Made by a program: the position numbers and the translations under genes. From positions 1,530,501 through 1,594,500 of the forward strand of contig NZ_JARBXM010000001.1 in assembly GCF_028890305.1 (NCBI RefSeq): DNA of 64,000 nucleotides, written 5' to 3'. The notes under the pieces are model-generated. The model had not been told where the DNA came from. It was given only the letters and a program-made list of their open reading frames with translations, and searched no databases. Of the stretch, positions 46,981 to 56,634 are shown one piece after another. The stretch is from Candidatus Methanosphaera massiliense (GTDB lineage Archaea; Methanobacteriota; Methanobacteria; Methanobacteriales; Methanobacteriaceae). Numbering within the stretch: the stretch's first letter is position 1; each line of letters opens with the position of its first letter.

Positions 46981-47664
46981 ATGAGATTAATGTATGAGAA
47001 AATAAAAGATTCATTATACAAGATTAAAACAGAAAGACCTAGTTGTACAAGTTATTTAATATTAGATGATCAGAAGAATATTCTGATTGACCCTGGATTA
47101 TACCAGAAATATCCTATTCTTAAAGAAAATTTAGAAGAAATAGGTGTTAGTCCGGAAGATATTGATATTGTTCTTAATACCCACGAGCATGCTGATCATA
47201 TTGGTGCTAACAAATACTTCCAGAATTATAGTATGATTATGGCACATAGATATGCTGCTACTAAAATAATTTATCAAGACAAAGAGATTCTGCATTGTCG
47301 TGGAAATGATCATGATTTAAAAGGATATGAGGTACATTCATGGTTAGAAAATAATAGTGTAATAGAATTAGGGGACTGGTTTATAAGAACTATATATACT
47401 CCAGGACATACTTCTGGCTGTGTATGTTTCTATGAACCAAGAAAAAGATTATTATTTACTGGTGATACTGTATTTGCTAGAGGCAAAATATCAGATACAG
47501 GTACATCAGGCAGTTATGGTGAATATATAAATAGTTTATCTATATTAAGAACATTGAAAGTAGATATGATACTTCCAGGTCATGGCTCAATATCATCCAA
47601 AGTAGATGAGGATATTAATGAAGCTATAGATAATGCTAGTAAAAGAAGAGAACGGTCCCTGTAG
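46981..47664 (+). CDS. MBL-fold metallo-hydrolase (glyoxalase II-like)
   Basis: This metallo-beta-lactamase-fold protein has LNTHEHADHIGA (metal motif, about 62-73), TPGHTSGCVCFYEP (about 140-153), FTGDTVFARG and LPGHGSI near the end, the layout of the glyoxalase II-like hydrolase branch. The substrate is not known. The start ATG (MRLMYEKIKD) has no clear ribosome-binding site; the ATG four codons on is an alternative. It is convergent with the radical SAM gene. Confidence 0.83.
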   Translation: MRLMYEKIKDSLYKIKTERPSCTSYLILDDQKNILIDPGLYQKYPILKENLEEIGVSPEDIDIVLNTHEHADHIGANKYFQNYSMIMAHRYAATKIIYQDKEILHCRGNDHDLKGYEVHSWLENNSVIELGDWFIRTIYTPGHTSGCVCFYEPRKRLLFTGDTVFARGKISDTGTSGSYGEYINSLSILRTLKVDMILPGHGSISSKVDEDINEAIDNASKRRERSL

Positions 47665-47740
47665 AACAATAAAAGGAGTTTAGTTTTTAATTAGAATAAG
47701 TTATTACACTTTTTCTAATACTATTTTTTTGATAGAATTA

Positions 47741-48916
47741 TTATTTAAGAGCAATATCCATTACAGTGAATTTTTTACCATTTTTTATATTGCCTTCATT
47801 TTCAAATCCAACATTTAATGTGAAATTATAATCTTTTTCAACAACATTATCTAATTCATCAAATGCATTGTTAAGTTTTTGATTCATTAATTCATCAATC
47901 TTGTCAAATATCATTTTATATGCTTCACAGTGAGGGTCCACACATTTCACTTCATGGTCACTTATTGCAAGAGCATTATATGGACATCCTCCCCTACAGT
48001 AATCTATATGTTTACAGTCCTTGCAATCTTCATCAACAAATTCTTTGTATTTGAATAATAATTTTTCTGCCTTACTATTCATTAATTCATCATATGTTGG
48101 CTTGTCTGATACATGTCCTATAACATATTCCGGCATGTCCACAAATCTGTAACATGGATAAATACTTCCGTCAGGACCAACTGCAAAAGTACTTCCCATA
48201 CAATCAACGTATGTGCATACACATCCTCTGCGCATGAATACTCCCCTACATAGATGGTCAATATTCTTCAATTCTATCTGGTCTGCAAGGTCAAGGTATT
48301 GATCTAATAAGTATAATAAAAGATTACCATAATCTTCTGGTTCCAATGCAAAATTATCACTCTTATGACTCTTAATAGAAGGTAATGCTGGATGAATTTT
48401 CATGTTAAATCCATTATCCTTGAAAAAGTTGAATATCTCCTCCTTACGTGTGATAGAATAATTAGTAAATGTACTAATAAAACTTACACGTAGACCATGC
48501 TTTCTTGCTATTTCATACCCCTTTAATGTCTTCTCATAATAACCTGGTCCTCTCTGAATATCATTTAAATCCTTTGGACCATCAAGACTACTGCCTACGG
48601 GAATCTCATATTGTTTAAATAATTCTGCAATATCATCATCCATCAGCCATAAGTTAGTCTGTATTGCAAATGCTGGATATAAGAAATCTAGTTCTGTAGC
48701 TATTTTATTTAATGCATGTTTATAGAAATCATAACCTGCTAGTAAGGGTTCACCTCCATGGAAGGTGAATGTAACAGGTTCTTTCTTAAAATCTTTTAAC
48801 CATTCAACAGTATCATCAATAGTTTTATCTGACATGACTAGTGATGTTGTTTCAGAACTCCAGCAGTAGCTACAATTTGCTGGACATCCCATTGTTGGTA
48901 TTATCATTACATGCAT
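47741..48916 (-). CDS. Radical SAM/SPASM peptide-modifying enzyme (Mhun_1560-like family)
   Basis: This radical SAM enzyme carries the cluster motif CPANCSYC (C11, C15, C18) and the glycine motif FHGGEPLLAG, plus a C-terminal SPASM-type auxiliary cluster region with CVCTYVDC, DGSIYPCYRF, CKDCKHIDYCRGGCPYNAL and CVDPHCEAY. It fits the methanogen family described as putative peptide-modifying radical SAM enzymes, Mhun_1560 type, where the partner is a small Cys-rich peptide. I found no such peptide gene next to it. It lies 31 bases after RLI/ABCE1 on the same strand, so is likely cotranscribed. Length 391 residues. Confidence 0.83.
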   Translation of the reverse strand: MHVMIIPTMGCPANCSYCWSSETTSLVMSDKTIDDTVEWLKDFKKEPVTFTFHGGEPLLAGYDFYKHALNKIATELDFLYPAFAIQTNLWLMDDDIAELFKQYEIPVGSSLDGPKDLNDIQRGPGYYEKTLKGYEIARKHGLRVSFISTFTNYSITRKEEIFNFFKDNGFNMKIHPALPSIKSHKSDNFALEPEDYGNLLLYLLDQYLDLADQIELKNIDHLCRGVFMRRGCVCTYVDCMGSTFAVGPDGSIYPCYRFVDMPEYVIGHVSDKPTYDELMNSKAEKLLFKYKEFVDEDCKDCKHIDYCRGGCPYNALAISDHEVKCVDPHCEAYKMIFDKIDELMNQKLNNAFDELDNVVEKDYNFTLNVGFENEGNIKNGKKFTVMDIALK

Positions 48917-48947
48917 GTGTTCACTCTCCTAAATAATATTACCACGT

Positions 48948-50726
48948 TTATTCTTCTAGGTAATAATATTCTCCTTTTTCTTTCTGTTCACGATCTAGGT
49001 AGCTGTCCGTCTTGTTTACTCTTGGTCTGTTAGTTTCTTTATCACGTCTGAATGTTATTTCTACATCTGATAGGAATTTATTCATTGCATCACGTAGGTT
49101 TATCGGAGCTGTTGCATGACCCTTACTACTTGGTTCTCCATAAAATACCATTGCTCTGTCTGATATATAATCTATGAATACTATATCGTGGTCTATGATT
49201 ATTGCTGATGTATCATCTCTTAGTACTATGTGTTTTATTGCTTTTGCTACTTTTAATCTTTGTTCCACATCAAGGAATGCTGTTGGTTCGTCTAATAGGT
49301 ATACGTCTGCATCTTGTGATATTGTTACTGCTGTTGCTAATCTTTGTAGTTCTCCACCGGATAGTTTGCTTACTTGTTTATCTAGTATTTTGTTTAGGTC
49401 AAATGGTTTTGCTATGTCTGTGTTAAATACGTTTGTTCCATAGCCTTTTGCATACATGTATAGGAAGTCTTGTACTGTTCCTTCGAAGTCGGAGAGTATG
49501 TACTGTGGTTTGTATGCTATTTTTATTTCATCTTCCACTTCTCCAGAATCAGGTTCTACCACTCCTGCTAATATCTTTGCATATGTTGTTTTTCCTATAC
49601 CGTTTGGTCCGAATGCTGTGATTACTTGGCTTTGGTTTATTTCTCCTTTGTCTACTGTTAATTCGAAGTTGTCGTATTTTTTGTGGAAATCTGTGTAGTT
49701 TGTTATTGTTTCTGAATCTATTAGTTCGCTTGGTGGTCTTATTTCAAATTCTATTGGTTGTTTTCTGATTCTTATGTTTTCTTCATTTAAAAATCCGTTG
49801 ATGTATGCATTGATTCCTACTCTTACTCCTCTTAACTTGGATACTACTCCGTATCCTCCTTCTTCACCGTACATTACATGTACATAATCACTCATAGCAT
49901 CTAATGTTGCAAGGTCGTGTTCTATTACTAGTACACTTCTATTTTCTTCTGTGAGATCTCTTATAACTTCAACTGAGTTTAATCTTTGTTTTACATCTAA
50001 CCATGATGTTGGTTCATCAATGTAATAGAAATCTGCATCTCTTAATATTGTTGCTGCTATTGCTATTCTCTGTAGTTCTCCACCGGATAGATTTTTAAGT
50101 TCACGGTCTAATGTGGATGATAATTCAAGTTTTTCTATTACATCATCCATTTTATTTCTTTCATCCACTCCTTTTAATAGCTCGGATACTTTACCTTTTA
50201 CTACTTTTGGTAATTGATCCACCATTTGTGGTTTGTATGCTATTTTAAGATCGTTATTACTTAATTTTTTGAAGTAATTTTGTAGTTGTGATCCTTTAAA
50301 ATGTTCTATTACATTATCCCAACTATTTTCTTCTTCATAGTTTCCAAAGTTTGGTATTATTTGTCCTGATAGTATGTTTAGTATTGTTGATTTTCCTATA
50401 CCGTTTGGTCCTAATAATCCTACTACTGAACCCTCTTTTATTGTTGGCATACCAAATAATTCAAAACTATTCTGTCCATATCTGTGAATTGGTTCCTCTG
50501 TTAATTCTTCCGGCAGATTTATGATATCTATTGCATTGAAGACACATCTATTAACGCAGATTCCACATCCAGAACACAATTCCTCTGATATTAATGGTTT
50601 TTTATCTTCTTCACTAATTACTATGGTATCTTCTTCCATTCTTACTCCTGGACAATAGGAGATACATGCATAGTTACATTTTTTTGGTTGACATTTATCT
50701 TTTTCTAATATTGCTATTCGACTCAA
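48948..50726 (-). CDS. RLI/ABCE1 ribosome-recycling ATPase
   Basis: This is ABCE1 (RNase L inhibitor), the iron-sulfur ABC ATPase that splits ribosomes at termination. Seen: two N-terminal clusters, [16 protein letters not shown] and [13 protein letters not shown] (about 12-67), two Walker A motifs GPNGIGKST and GPNGIGKTT, two signatures LSGGELQR, and Walker B with [10 protein letters not shown] and [10 protein letters not shown]. The 592 residues are of normal length. It is the first gene of a pair with the radical SAM enzyme. Confidence 0.96.
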   Translation of the reverse strand: MSRIAILEKDKCQPKKCNYACISYCPGVRMEEDTIVISEEDKKPLISEELCSGCGICVNRCVFNAIDIINLPEELTEEPIHRYGQNSFELFGMPTIKEGSVVGLLGPNGIGKSTILNILSGQIIPNFGNYEEENSWDNVIEHFKGSQLQNYFKKLSNNDLKIAYKPQMVDQLPKVVKGKVSELLKGVDERNKMDDVIEKLELSSTLDRELKNLSGGELQRIAIAATILRDADFYYIDEPTSWLDVKQRLNSVEVIRDLTEENRSVLVIEHDLATLDAMSDYVHVMYGEEGGYGVVSKLRGVRVGINAYINGFLNEENIRIRKQPIEFEIRPPSELIDSETITNYTDFHKKYDNFELTVDKGEINQSQVITAFGPNGIGKTTYAKILAGVVEPDSGEVEDEIKIAYKPQYILSDFEGTVQDFLYMYAKGYGTNVFNTDIAKPFDLNKILDKQVSKLSGGELQRLATAVTISQDADVYLLDEPTAFLDVEQRLKVAKAIKHIVLRDDTSAIIIDHDIVFIDYISDRAMVFYGEPSSKGHATAPINLRDAMNKFLSDVEITFRRDKETNRPRVNKTDSYLDREQKEKGEYYYLEE

Positions 50727-51466
50727 GAGTATACTCCCTATTATTGTGTTATATTAATAAAAAAAATATTATGATTATTTTATATCAATGTAAATCATTT
50801 ATTATTATGAGACTTTATATTCAATGATTTATAGTTATATAGTATTTTTGTCTTTGAATGTATATATAATGCATTAATTTATCATGAAGATAGTAGATTT
50901 TTTTATTTTTATTTTAATATTCATTTTTTAATCATTGGGAAAATAATACTTTTTATTAAATATTTAGTAAAAATTAATAATATTAATCATTGATTAACTT
51001 AAAAAAGAATTTATTTCAATAATTATAATAATTATCAATTTAATAATTATTAAAAAACTTATTTAATACTTATTATATAGTAATTTATGATTTAAGATTT
51101 ATCCGGAATGGATTTTATTAAATAAAAGTATTTAATTTATTTTATCATCAATTATCATATTAAAAAAATATTATTGCTATAAGCTTGAATTTATGTCTGG
51201 TTAAAGGTGTTTTACTGTTTTTATCTATAATTAAAGTAATATTGTGTATTTTAGATATATGTGTTGAATATTCTTCAAAAAACAAAAATATTCAAAAATA
51301 GCTATTAATCTATTTTTCTTTAAAAAACGAATAAATAATTGATTTTATATAGTATATCTAATTAATAATGCTCATATAATAAATTAAAATAATATCATTA
51401 TTATTAATTAAAAAACAATAGATATAAATACTACAAAAATATATTACAATTTATAGGAGTGATACT
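50727..51466. other. Long A+T-rich intergenic region before the histone gene
   Basis: These 740 bases have no credible ORF. They are nearly all A and T, with many short runs and a weak hairpin AAAAATAG-CTATTAAT-CTATTTTT (51294-51317). Near its right end lies the histone promoter. It is the longest gene-free stretch here; I see no tRNA, rRNA or origin-type repeats in it, though A+T bias hides weak signals. Confidence 0.4.
51421..51430 (+). promoter_or_regulatory. TATA box of the histone gene
   Basis: GATATAAATA at 51421-51430 lies 37-46 bases before the ATG, placing a transcription start near 51450 and AGGAG (51455-51459) in a short leader. Confidence 0.5.
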
Positions 51467-51676
51467 ATGGAAACATTACCAATAGCACCTATAGGAAGAA
51501 TATTATCCAATGCAGGTGCACCTCGAGCAACTAAAGATGCTAAAATAGAATTATCAGAAAAGCTTACAGATCTCGGTGAAGAAATAGCTAAAGAAGCTGT
51601 TGAAATAGCAAAACATTCTGGTAGAAAAACTGTTAAAGCATCTGATGTTGAATTAGCTGTAAAACTTAAATTCTAA
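51467..51676 (+). CDS. Archaeal histone
   Basis: This 69-residue histone-fold protein of the HMf type wraps DNA in nucleosome-like particles. Seen: LPIAPIGRILSNAGAPR at the N-terminus, helix 2 ELSEKLTDLGEEIAKEAVEI, and the loop HSGRKTVKASDVELAVKLKF. The GRKTVKASD loop is diagnostic. It has no tail, as usual for archaeal histones. AGGAGTGATACT precedes the ATG. A long A/T palindrome follows as a likely terminator. Confidence 0.95.
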   Translation: METLPIAPIGRILSNAGAPRATKDAKIELSEKLTDLGEEIAKEAVEIAKHSGRKTVKASDVELAVKLKF

Positions 51677-51718
51677 GTTTTTAGCTAAATTACTTAAAAT
51701 AAAAGTTTGAAATATATA

Positions 51719-51742
51719 ATATTTTTTTTTAAAAAAAAATAT
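51719..51742 (+). terminator. A/T palindrome after the histone gene
   Basis: A run of 9 T preceded by ATA and followed by 9 A and TAT forms a perfect 24-base palindrome 43 bases after the histone stop. The U-tract it would yield is typical of archaeal intrinsic termination. Confidence 0.45.
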
Positions 51743-51954
51743 ATTTAAGCTATTTATTTAAGTATCAAAATTTTGTTTTTTTATTTTTTTTAAAATATTT
51801 TAACAGAGGATTCATCCTCTCCACCCATTTAAATTCTAATTTTCAAAACTATAAACTTATAGAAAAATTAATTAAATATAATTTCAATTAATAACAGAAA
51901 TATAAGTAATAAAAAGTATTATCATAAAATTATGATAGTACTGGAGTTATTTCT

Positions 51955-53757
51955 ATGATAAATAAATTTAAAAGATTCATCCAAGATAATAAGAAGGATT
52001 TACATTATATTCTAGCTTTAACAATTATCTTACTTATTATTAGTATTCCCAAGCTATATCTTCAATATTCAATTGGTATAGGAAATTGGGACACTTATTT
52101 ATACTTAGAAAACGGCCGTAATTTTGCAAAAATGGGATGGGGTGATGTGTCTAGTATTGCACCTGTTCTACCAATGATTCTGGCAAAGATATTTCTAATC
52201 ACACATCATACATTCCAGGAAGCAATATTCAATGTAGATGTAATAGCATACATAATGGGAGTAATCTTCCTATATTTAATACTACGCTTCAAATTTAACG
52301 AAAATGTCAGTCTTGTTGGAAGTTTCATATATGCAACATTTACCCTATTATTCTCATGGGTTGCCATTGGTGGAAATGATATTATAGGAGTATCAGGTAC
52401 CCTTGCAACAATATACCTGATACTAGCAGCACATAAATACAATACTAAAATATACTACATAGCATTACCTATAGCTGCCTATTCATTCCTGACACGATAT
52501 ACTGCTGGTATAATGGCATTTGCAATAGTATTTTATTTAATAATCAATAGAATAAACTTAAAAGAAATACGAGATATAATAATAGGATTTATATTAGGAG
52601 TAATAAGTATAAGTTGGTTCTTAAACCAGTTTAATAAGGTGCTTGGAACACCATTTCCATTTTTAGGACAATTTAGTGGAACAGTTTCAAACACTCAAGT
52701 TATGGATTCAGGATATCTGCCTGACACATGGTACTATATCACACACATCCCTAACTACTTATCAAGCACAATACCCCTAAGATCCACATTCAATGCAGTA
52801 GTTAACCCTATGGGTAACATACCAACAACACTATCATACTTATACATCATACTAATGATATTAGGATTTGTAGTTATATTATACCAAACATATAAAATTA
52901 TTAAAAACAGTGACAAGAAATACTTTACAACAATAAATATCCTATTACTCATAACAGTAGCAATTCTAAGTATAGCTTGTTTGATAACATTAAGTCAAGT
53001 ATCATATATTACAACATTTATTCTATTCTTTATAATAATGGGACTAATATGGCTAACATTATATCAGTATAATATTGACACACTAGACTATGACTTGCTA
53101 ATGATTTCATTATTTGTAATCTACATAGTATTCCAATCCATACTATCCACTAAAAATGATAGATATTTCATAACAGTACTTCCATTTATCGCATACTTCA
53201 TAGCAAATGCAGTAAATAGTATTTATAATTACGTTGACGATAAGATTACAGCTAAGAATGTTAAGCCAACTACAATATTAACAGCTGCAATAATTGTGCT
53301 TCTGGTGATAAACAGTCTGGCATTTGTAAGCAGTATCCCACAAAATAATCATTATAAGGATGTTGAAGATGCATGCTACTGGCTAAATGAGACACATGCA
53401 CCGTTAAATAATACAACTATCATATATTCTGATAACTGGCCGGGAGCTACATGGTATCTTAACCTGTATATTCAGAGAGGAGTTCCAGATACCAATGTTG
53501 AAAATAGCTCATTAGAATTTTCAAAGCAGATACTGGCAAGTAATAGTTCACATAGCCCAGCATCATATTATATTGAGACTAACAAGGTTACTGATGGTAA
53601 TTATCCAGGATTAACTGCTATTAAGCGTATAGGTGATGTGACAATATATGAAAATAATTATTTATTAGAGAACACTGATAAAAATTTAACAACACAGGAA
53701 TACAGGGATTACTTGAACAGGACATTAAGTAATTATGATAAAATAGGAGGTGAATAG
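51955..53757 (+). CDS. Membrane glycosyltransferase, GT39/ArnT-like, first of tandem pair
   Basis: This 600-residue integral membrane protein has about 11-12 helices and a C-terminal soluble domain. The first external loop (GIGNWDTYLYLENGRNFAKM, about 41-60) holds the Asp expected for catalysis in GT-C enzymes that use polyprenyl-phosphate sugars. The family is inferred from layout, as no precise match is assured. The C-terminal part (about 470-600) starts after HYKDVEDACYWLNETHAPLN. It shares layout with the following gene, whose start overlaps its stop, so the pair probably acts on the cell surface together. Confidence 0.75.
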   Translation: MINKFKRFIQDNKKDLHYILALTIILLIISIPKLYLQYSIGIGNWDTYLYLENGRNFAKMGWGDVSSIAPVLPMILAKIFLITHHTFQEAIFNVDVIAYIMGVIFLYLILRFKFNENVSLVGSFIYATFTLLFSWVAIGGNDIIGVSGTLATIYLILAAHKYNTKIYYIALPIAAYSFLTRYTAGIMAFAIVFYLIINRINLKEIRDIIIGFILGVISISWFLNQFNKVLGTPFPFLGQFSGTVSNTQVMDSGYLPDTWYYITHIPNYLSSTIPLRSTFNAVVNPMGNIPTTLSYLYIILMILGFVVILYQTYKIIKNSDKKYFTTINILLLITVAILSIACLITLSQVSYITTFILFFIIMGLIWLTLYQYNIDTLDYDLLMISLFVIYIVFQSILSTKNDRYFITVLPFIAYFIANAVNSIYNYVDDKITAKNVKPTTILTAAIIVLLVINSLAFVSSIPQNNHYKDVEDACYWLNETHAPLNNTTIIYSDNWPGATWYLNLYIQRGVPDTNVENSSLEFSKQILASNSSHSPASYYIETNKVTDGNYPGLTAIKRIGDVTIYENNYLLENTDKNLTTQEYRDYLNRTLSNYDKIGGE

Positions 53758-53759
53758 TG

Positions 53760-55409
53760 ATGAAACACATCCACATAGATACTTTAAAAGATAAGCTATT
53801 AGTAATTCTAGCATTATTCATGTTAGTATATACTGGAATTCTAGTTTATTGTCAAAGTGTTATTGGAGTTAGTTACTGGGATATATTCGTATATCTTCAA
53901 GATGCATTACTATTTGCTAATATTAATATTGGTAGTCAGCTAAGTGTTCCGCCAGTACTCTCCCTATTAACATCAATACCCTTCAGGTTAGGCTTTATAT
54001 CCGAAACAAGCATGTTTATTGTTTCAGGTGTTCTGTTTTTCCTCTTAATTATTGGTGTTTATGAATTATTTAATGAAAAATATAGTCCAAAGGTATCCTT
54101 TATTGGAAGTATCATTCTTTCAATGTTATCTCTTATAGTTACATGGGCTGTCAGCGGATCTAATGATGCTCCAGCTCTTACCTTCAGTGTATGGGCTATA
54201 TATTTCACAATACAGGGATTAAATAAGGATTTTAAATACTATTATCTTGCATTTATATTATTTGTATTTGCATTTTTCACCAGATTTACAGAGGGTTTCA
54301 TACTTCTGGTTATGTTATGTTATCTTGGGCTTAATCATGATAAGTTCCATACCCAGTGCAAAGAGAATAACATATTTAAATTAATAGCTTTCATGATAGT
54401 TACACTTGCCGTGATAATGGCAGTTTATCTTATAAGTCAGGGATCTATTCCTTTCCTTAGCCAGTTTGTCGAGGTCTCTAATAGTAATCAGGTTTCTAGT
54501 GTTAATGTGGGATATGAACTAAATCCGTTCTATTATCTTCAACATTTACCCGAGATTTTAACTTGCTGGAGTGCTAGTTCACAGTATTCTATGATGTTAA
54601 CTACTGCTGTTAATAATCCGACATTCCTATCTTATGTAATGTTATTATGTGCCATACTTGGTGTAATATCATTTATATTTGATATAATAAGACGTGATGA
54701 AAGTATTGACAGATGGAATTTGAAGTTTGGTATTATTATCATTTTATCAGTTTTTACCATAATTAGTTATACTCATATATCTTATATCTTCACAGAATTA
54801 CTTTTTATAGGTATAATGTTATTATCTTATAAGTTCTTCCCAAATAACGTAGATAAACTGGACATAGTTATGTTTATATGGATGGGAATTTTCCTTATAA
54901 TGCATTCATACCATCCAGTAAAAGTAGACCGTTACATTATGCCAACACTCATACCCCTACTATACTTCATGATAAAAGGAATACAAGACACTACAAAAAC
55001 ACTGAAAATAAAAAACAAGAAAACACCATTAATCATACTAACAATAATACTACTAATACTCATACCAATAAATGCAAACTATATATCATCAATGACACAT
55101 GAAAACCCACACACACATGAAGAAAAACAAGCAGCACAATGGCTACAAAACTATGACGAAAACATAGACAACTATAACATATCCTCAGATAGAGGAGTAT
55201 CATTCTCATGGTATCTGAAAAAATATACATACTCCACAATACCAAGAGTACTGGAAGCAAATAATGATACATTAGAAAACAAACTAAACACTATACATGC
55301 TAAGTACTATATAGATTCAACAAGTAAACTACAATCCATAAAGGGATATCATGTAATATATGATAATAACAAAACAACATACAAGCTAAGAATATATGAA
55401 AGAGATTAG
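53760..55409 (+). CDS. Membrane glycosyltransferase, GT39/ArnT-like, second of tandem pair
   Basis: This paralogue of the preceding gene (549 residues) has the same plan: N-terminal helix, loop GVSYWDIFVYLQDALLFANI with the candidate catalytic Asp, about 11 helices, and a soluble C-terminus beginning HEEKQAAQWLQNYDENI. AGGAGGTGA (53745-53753) lies inside the end of the first gene, and ATG 53760 follows its TAG by two bases, so translation is coupled. Codons change from T-ending to strongly A/C-ending at about 54890. The KH/PP-loop gene follows 6 bases after its stop. Confidence 0.74.
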   Translation: MKHIHIDTLKDKLLVILALFMLVYTGILVYCQSVIGVSYWDIFVYLQDALLFANINIGSQLSVPPVLSLLTSIPFRLGFISETSMFIVSGVLFFLLIIGVYELFNEKYSPKVSFIGSIILSMLSLIVTWAVSGSNDAPALTFSVWAIYFTIQGLNKDFKYYYLAFILFVFAFFTRFTEGFILLVMLCYLGLNHDKFHTQCKENNIFKLIAFMIVTLAVIMAVYLISQGSIPFLSQFVEVSNSNQVSSVNVGYELNPFYYLQHLPEILTCWSASSQYSMMLTTAVNNPTFLSYVMLLCAILGVISFIFDIIRRDESIDRWNLKFGIIIILSVFTIISYTHISYIFTELLFIGIMLLSYKFFPNNVDKLDIVMFIWMGIFLIMHSYHPVKVDRYIMPTLIPLLYFMIKGIQDTTKTLKIKNKKTPLIILTIILLILIPINANYISSMTHENPHTHEEKQAAQWLQNYDENIDNYNISSDRGVSFSWYLKKYTYSTIPRVLEANNDTLENKLNTIHAKYYIDSTSKLQSIKGYHVIYDNNKTTYKLRIYERD

Positions 55410-55415
55410 ATTATC

Positions 55416-56441
55416 ATGTACACTAAAGAAGAAATAATAAAAAAAATAATGAGAATAAGAAAAGAAATAGGACATGACCAGGTAGAACCAGAAATAAAAG
55501 AACTACACTACCATAATGATGAATTAACAATAATAACACCAGATAGGCCTGAAAAATCAATAATAATAGGAAAAGGTGGATGGGTAGTGGGAAAACTAAG
55601 AGAAGAATTAAAAGTTAAATCAATCCATGTAATATCCTATACTGACATAATACTAAAAGAATATCAACTAGGATTATCAGTAAAACATGTGAAAAAAATA
55701 CTAGATAACAATATTATTCCGGAAGAATGTTTAGAACCATTTGATAACTTATATGATTTATTGAAACTAAGAGAAAAAACACCATACAATAACACTACAC
55801 TCAAGGAATATATTGAAGAAAACATTAACAGAAAACCCGTACAAGATGCAAAAATAGTTGTAGCATTATCAGGAGGAGTAGACAGTAGTTTTTCCACCAT
55901 ACTATCAAAGGCATTAGGATTTAATGTACTAGCTGTAACAGTGGATCCCGGTACAATAATACTACCTAACCAATTCAGACGTAACATAAATAACCTAACA
56001 ACTACGATAGATGTACCGCATGAATATGTTAAAACAGACATGACTCCCATAATACAGGATGCATTAAGTGGTAAAATTCATCCATGTGGCAGATGTTCTA
56101 GTCATATAGAAGAAGTAGTGTTAAACAAAGTAAAACAAGAAGAAATACCCATAATGACATATGGTGATTTATTATCCACAGGATCACAATCAATAACAAA
56201 AAAAGAGGATATTATCAGAATAAACCTACCTGCATTATTTAGAATGGAAAAAACAGAAATAAAAGATATTGTAACAAAATATTCAGTAAATATAATAAAA
56301 GGGTATGGATGTCCCCTAGTAGTACAGGTTCATAAGAAATATCCGCAATATAGGCCATTTTCAATACAAAGAGTACTACGGGAAACACGTGCAGGTATAC
56401 TTGAGCCTGGTGAAGCTCTTGATTTAATTAATACTATTTAA
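55416..56441 (+). CDS. KH-domain plus PP-loop ATPase (TtuA/NcsA-like tRNA thiolase branch)
   Basis: The N-terminal 115 residues contain a KH-like RNA-binding motif (SIIIGKGGWVVGKLREEL, about 48-65). The rest is an N-type PP-loop ATPase: VALSGGVDSSFSTIL (about 148-162), VTVDPGTI, a cysteine pair HPCGRCSSHIEEV (about 217-229), YGDLLSTGSQS and YGCPLV near the end. These features fit enzymes that activate and thiolate or otherwise modify RNA bases. The exact modification is not deducible. The ATG lies 6 bases after the glycosyltransferase stop, so it is part of that operon. Confidence 0.85.
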   Translation: MYTKEEIIKKIMRIRKEIGHDQVEPEIKELHYHNDELTIITPDRPEKSIIIGKGGWVVGKLREELKVKSIHVISYTDIILKEYQLGLSVKHVKKILDNNIIPEECLEPFDNLYDLLKLREKTPYNNTTLKEYIEENINRKPVQDAKIVVALSGGVDSSFSTILSKALGFNVLAVTVDPGTIILPNQFRRNINNLTTTIDVPHEYVKTDMTPIIQDALSGKIHPCGRCSSHIEEVVLNKVKQEEIPIMTYGDLLSTGSQSITKKEDIIRINLPALFRMEKTEIKDIVTKYSVNIIKGYGCPLVVQVHKKYPQYRPFSIQRVLRETRAGILEPGEALDLINTI

Positions 56442-56583
56442 TTATTTCAAGAACTCCATATCCTATTAAGAATAAACCTAAAATATATGCTACTAATGGT
56501 GGATAGATTAATAAGAGAAATCCTACGATAATCAGTATAACATATAAATATAAATTTTTTTTATTATCATCCAAAATAATCAT
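56434..56583 (-). CDS. Small membrane protein (49 residues)
   Basis: This short frame reads MIILDDNKKNLYLYVILIIV (first 20 residues), then GFLLLIYPPLVAYILGLFLI and a short GYGVLEIIK tail: a charged N-terminus and one or two tightly packed helices split by a PP turn. It matches the pattern of many small archaeal membrane proteins and lies between two annotated genes on the strand of argH. Its end overlaps the convergent KH/PP-loop gene by 8 bases. An AGGGATG string overlaps the start, and TTG 56574 is an alternative start. Confidence 0.5.
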   Translation of the reverse strand: MIILDDNKKNLYLYVILIIVGFLLLIYPPLVAYILGLFLIGYGVLEIIK

Positions 56584-56634
56584 CCCTAATATTTTTTTTA
56601 AACATATTATAAAAATATTTATTAATTATCACTA

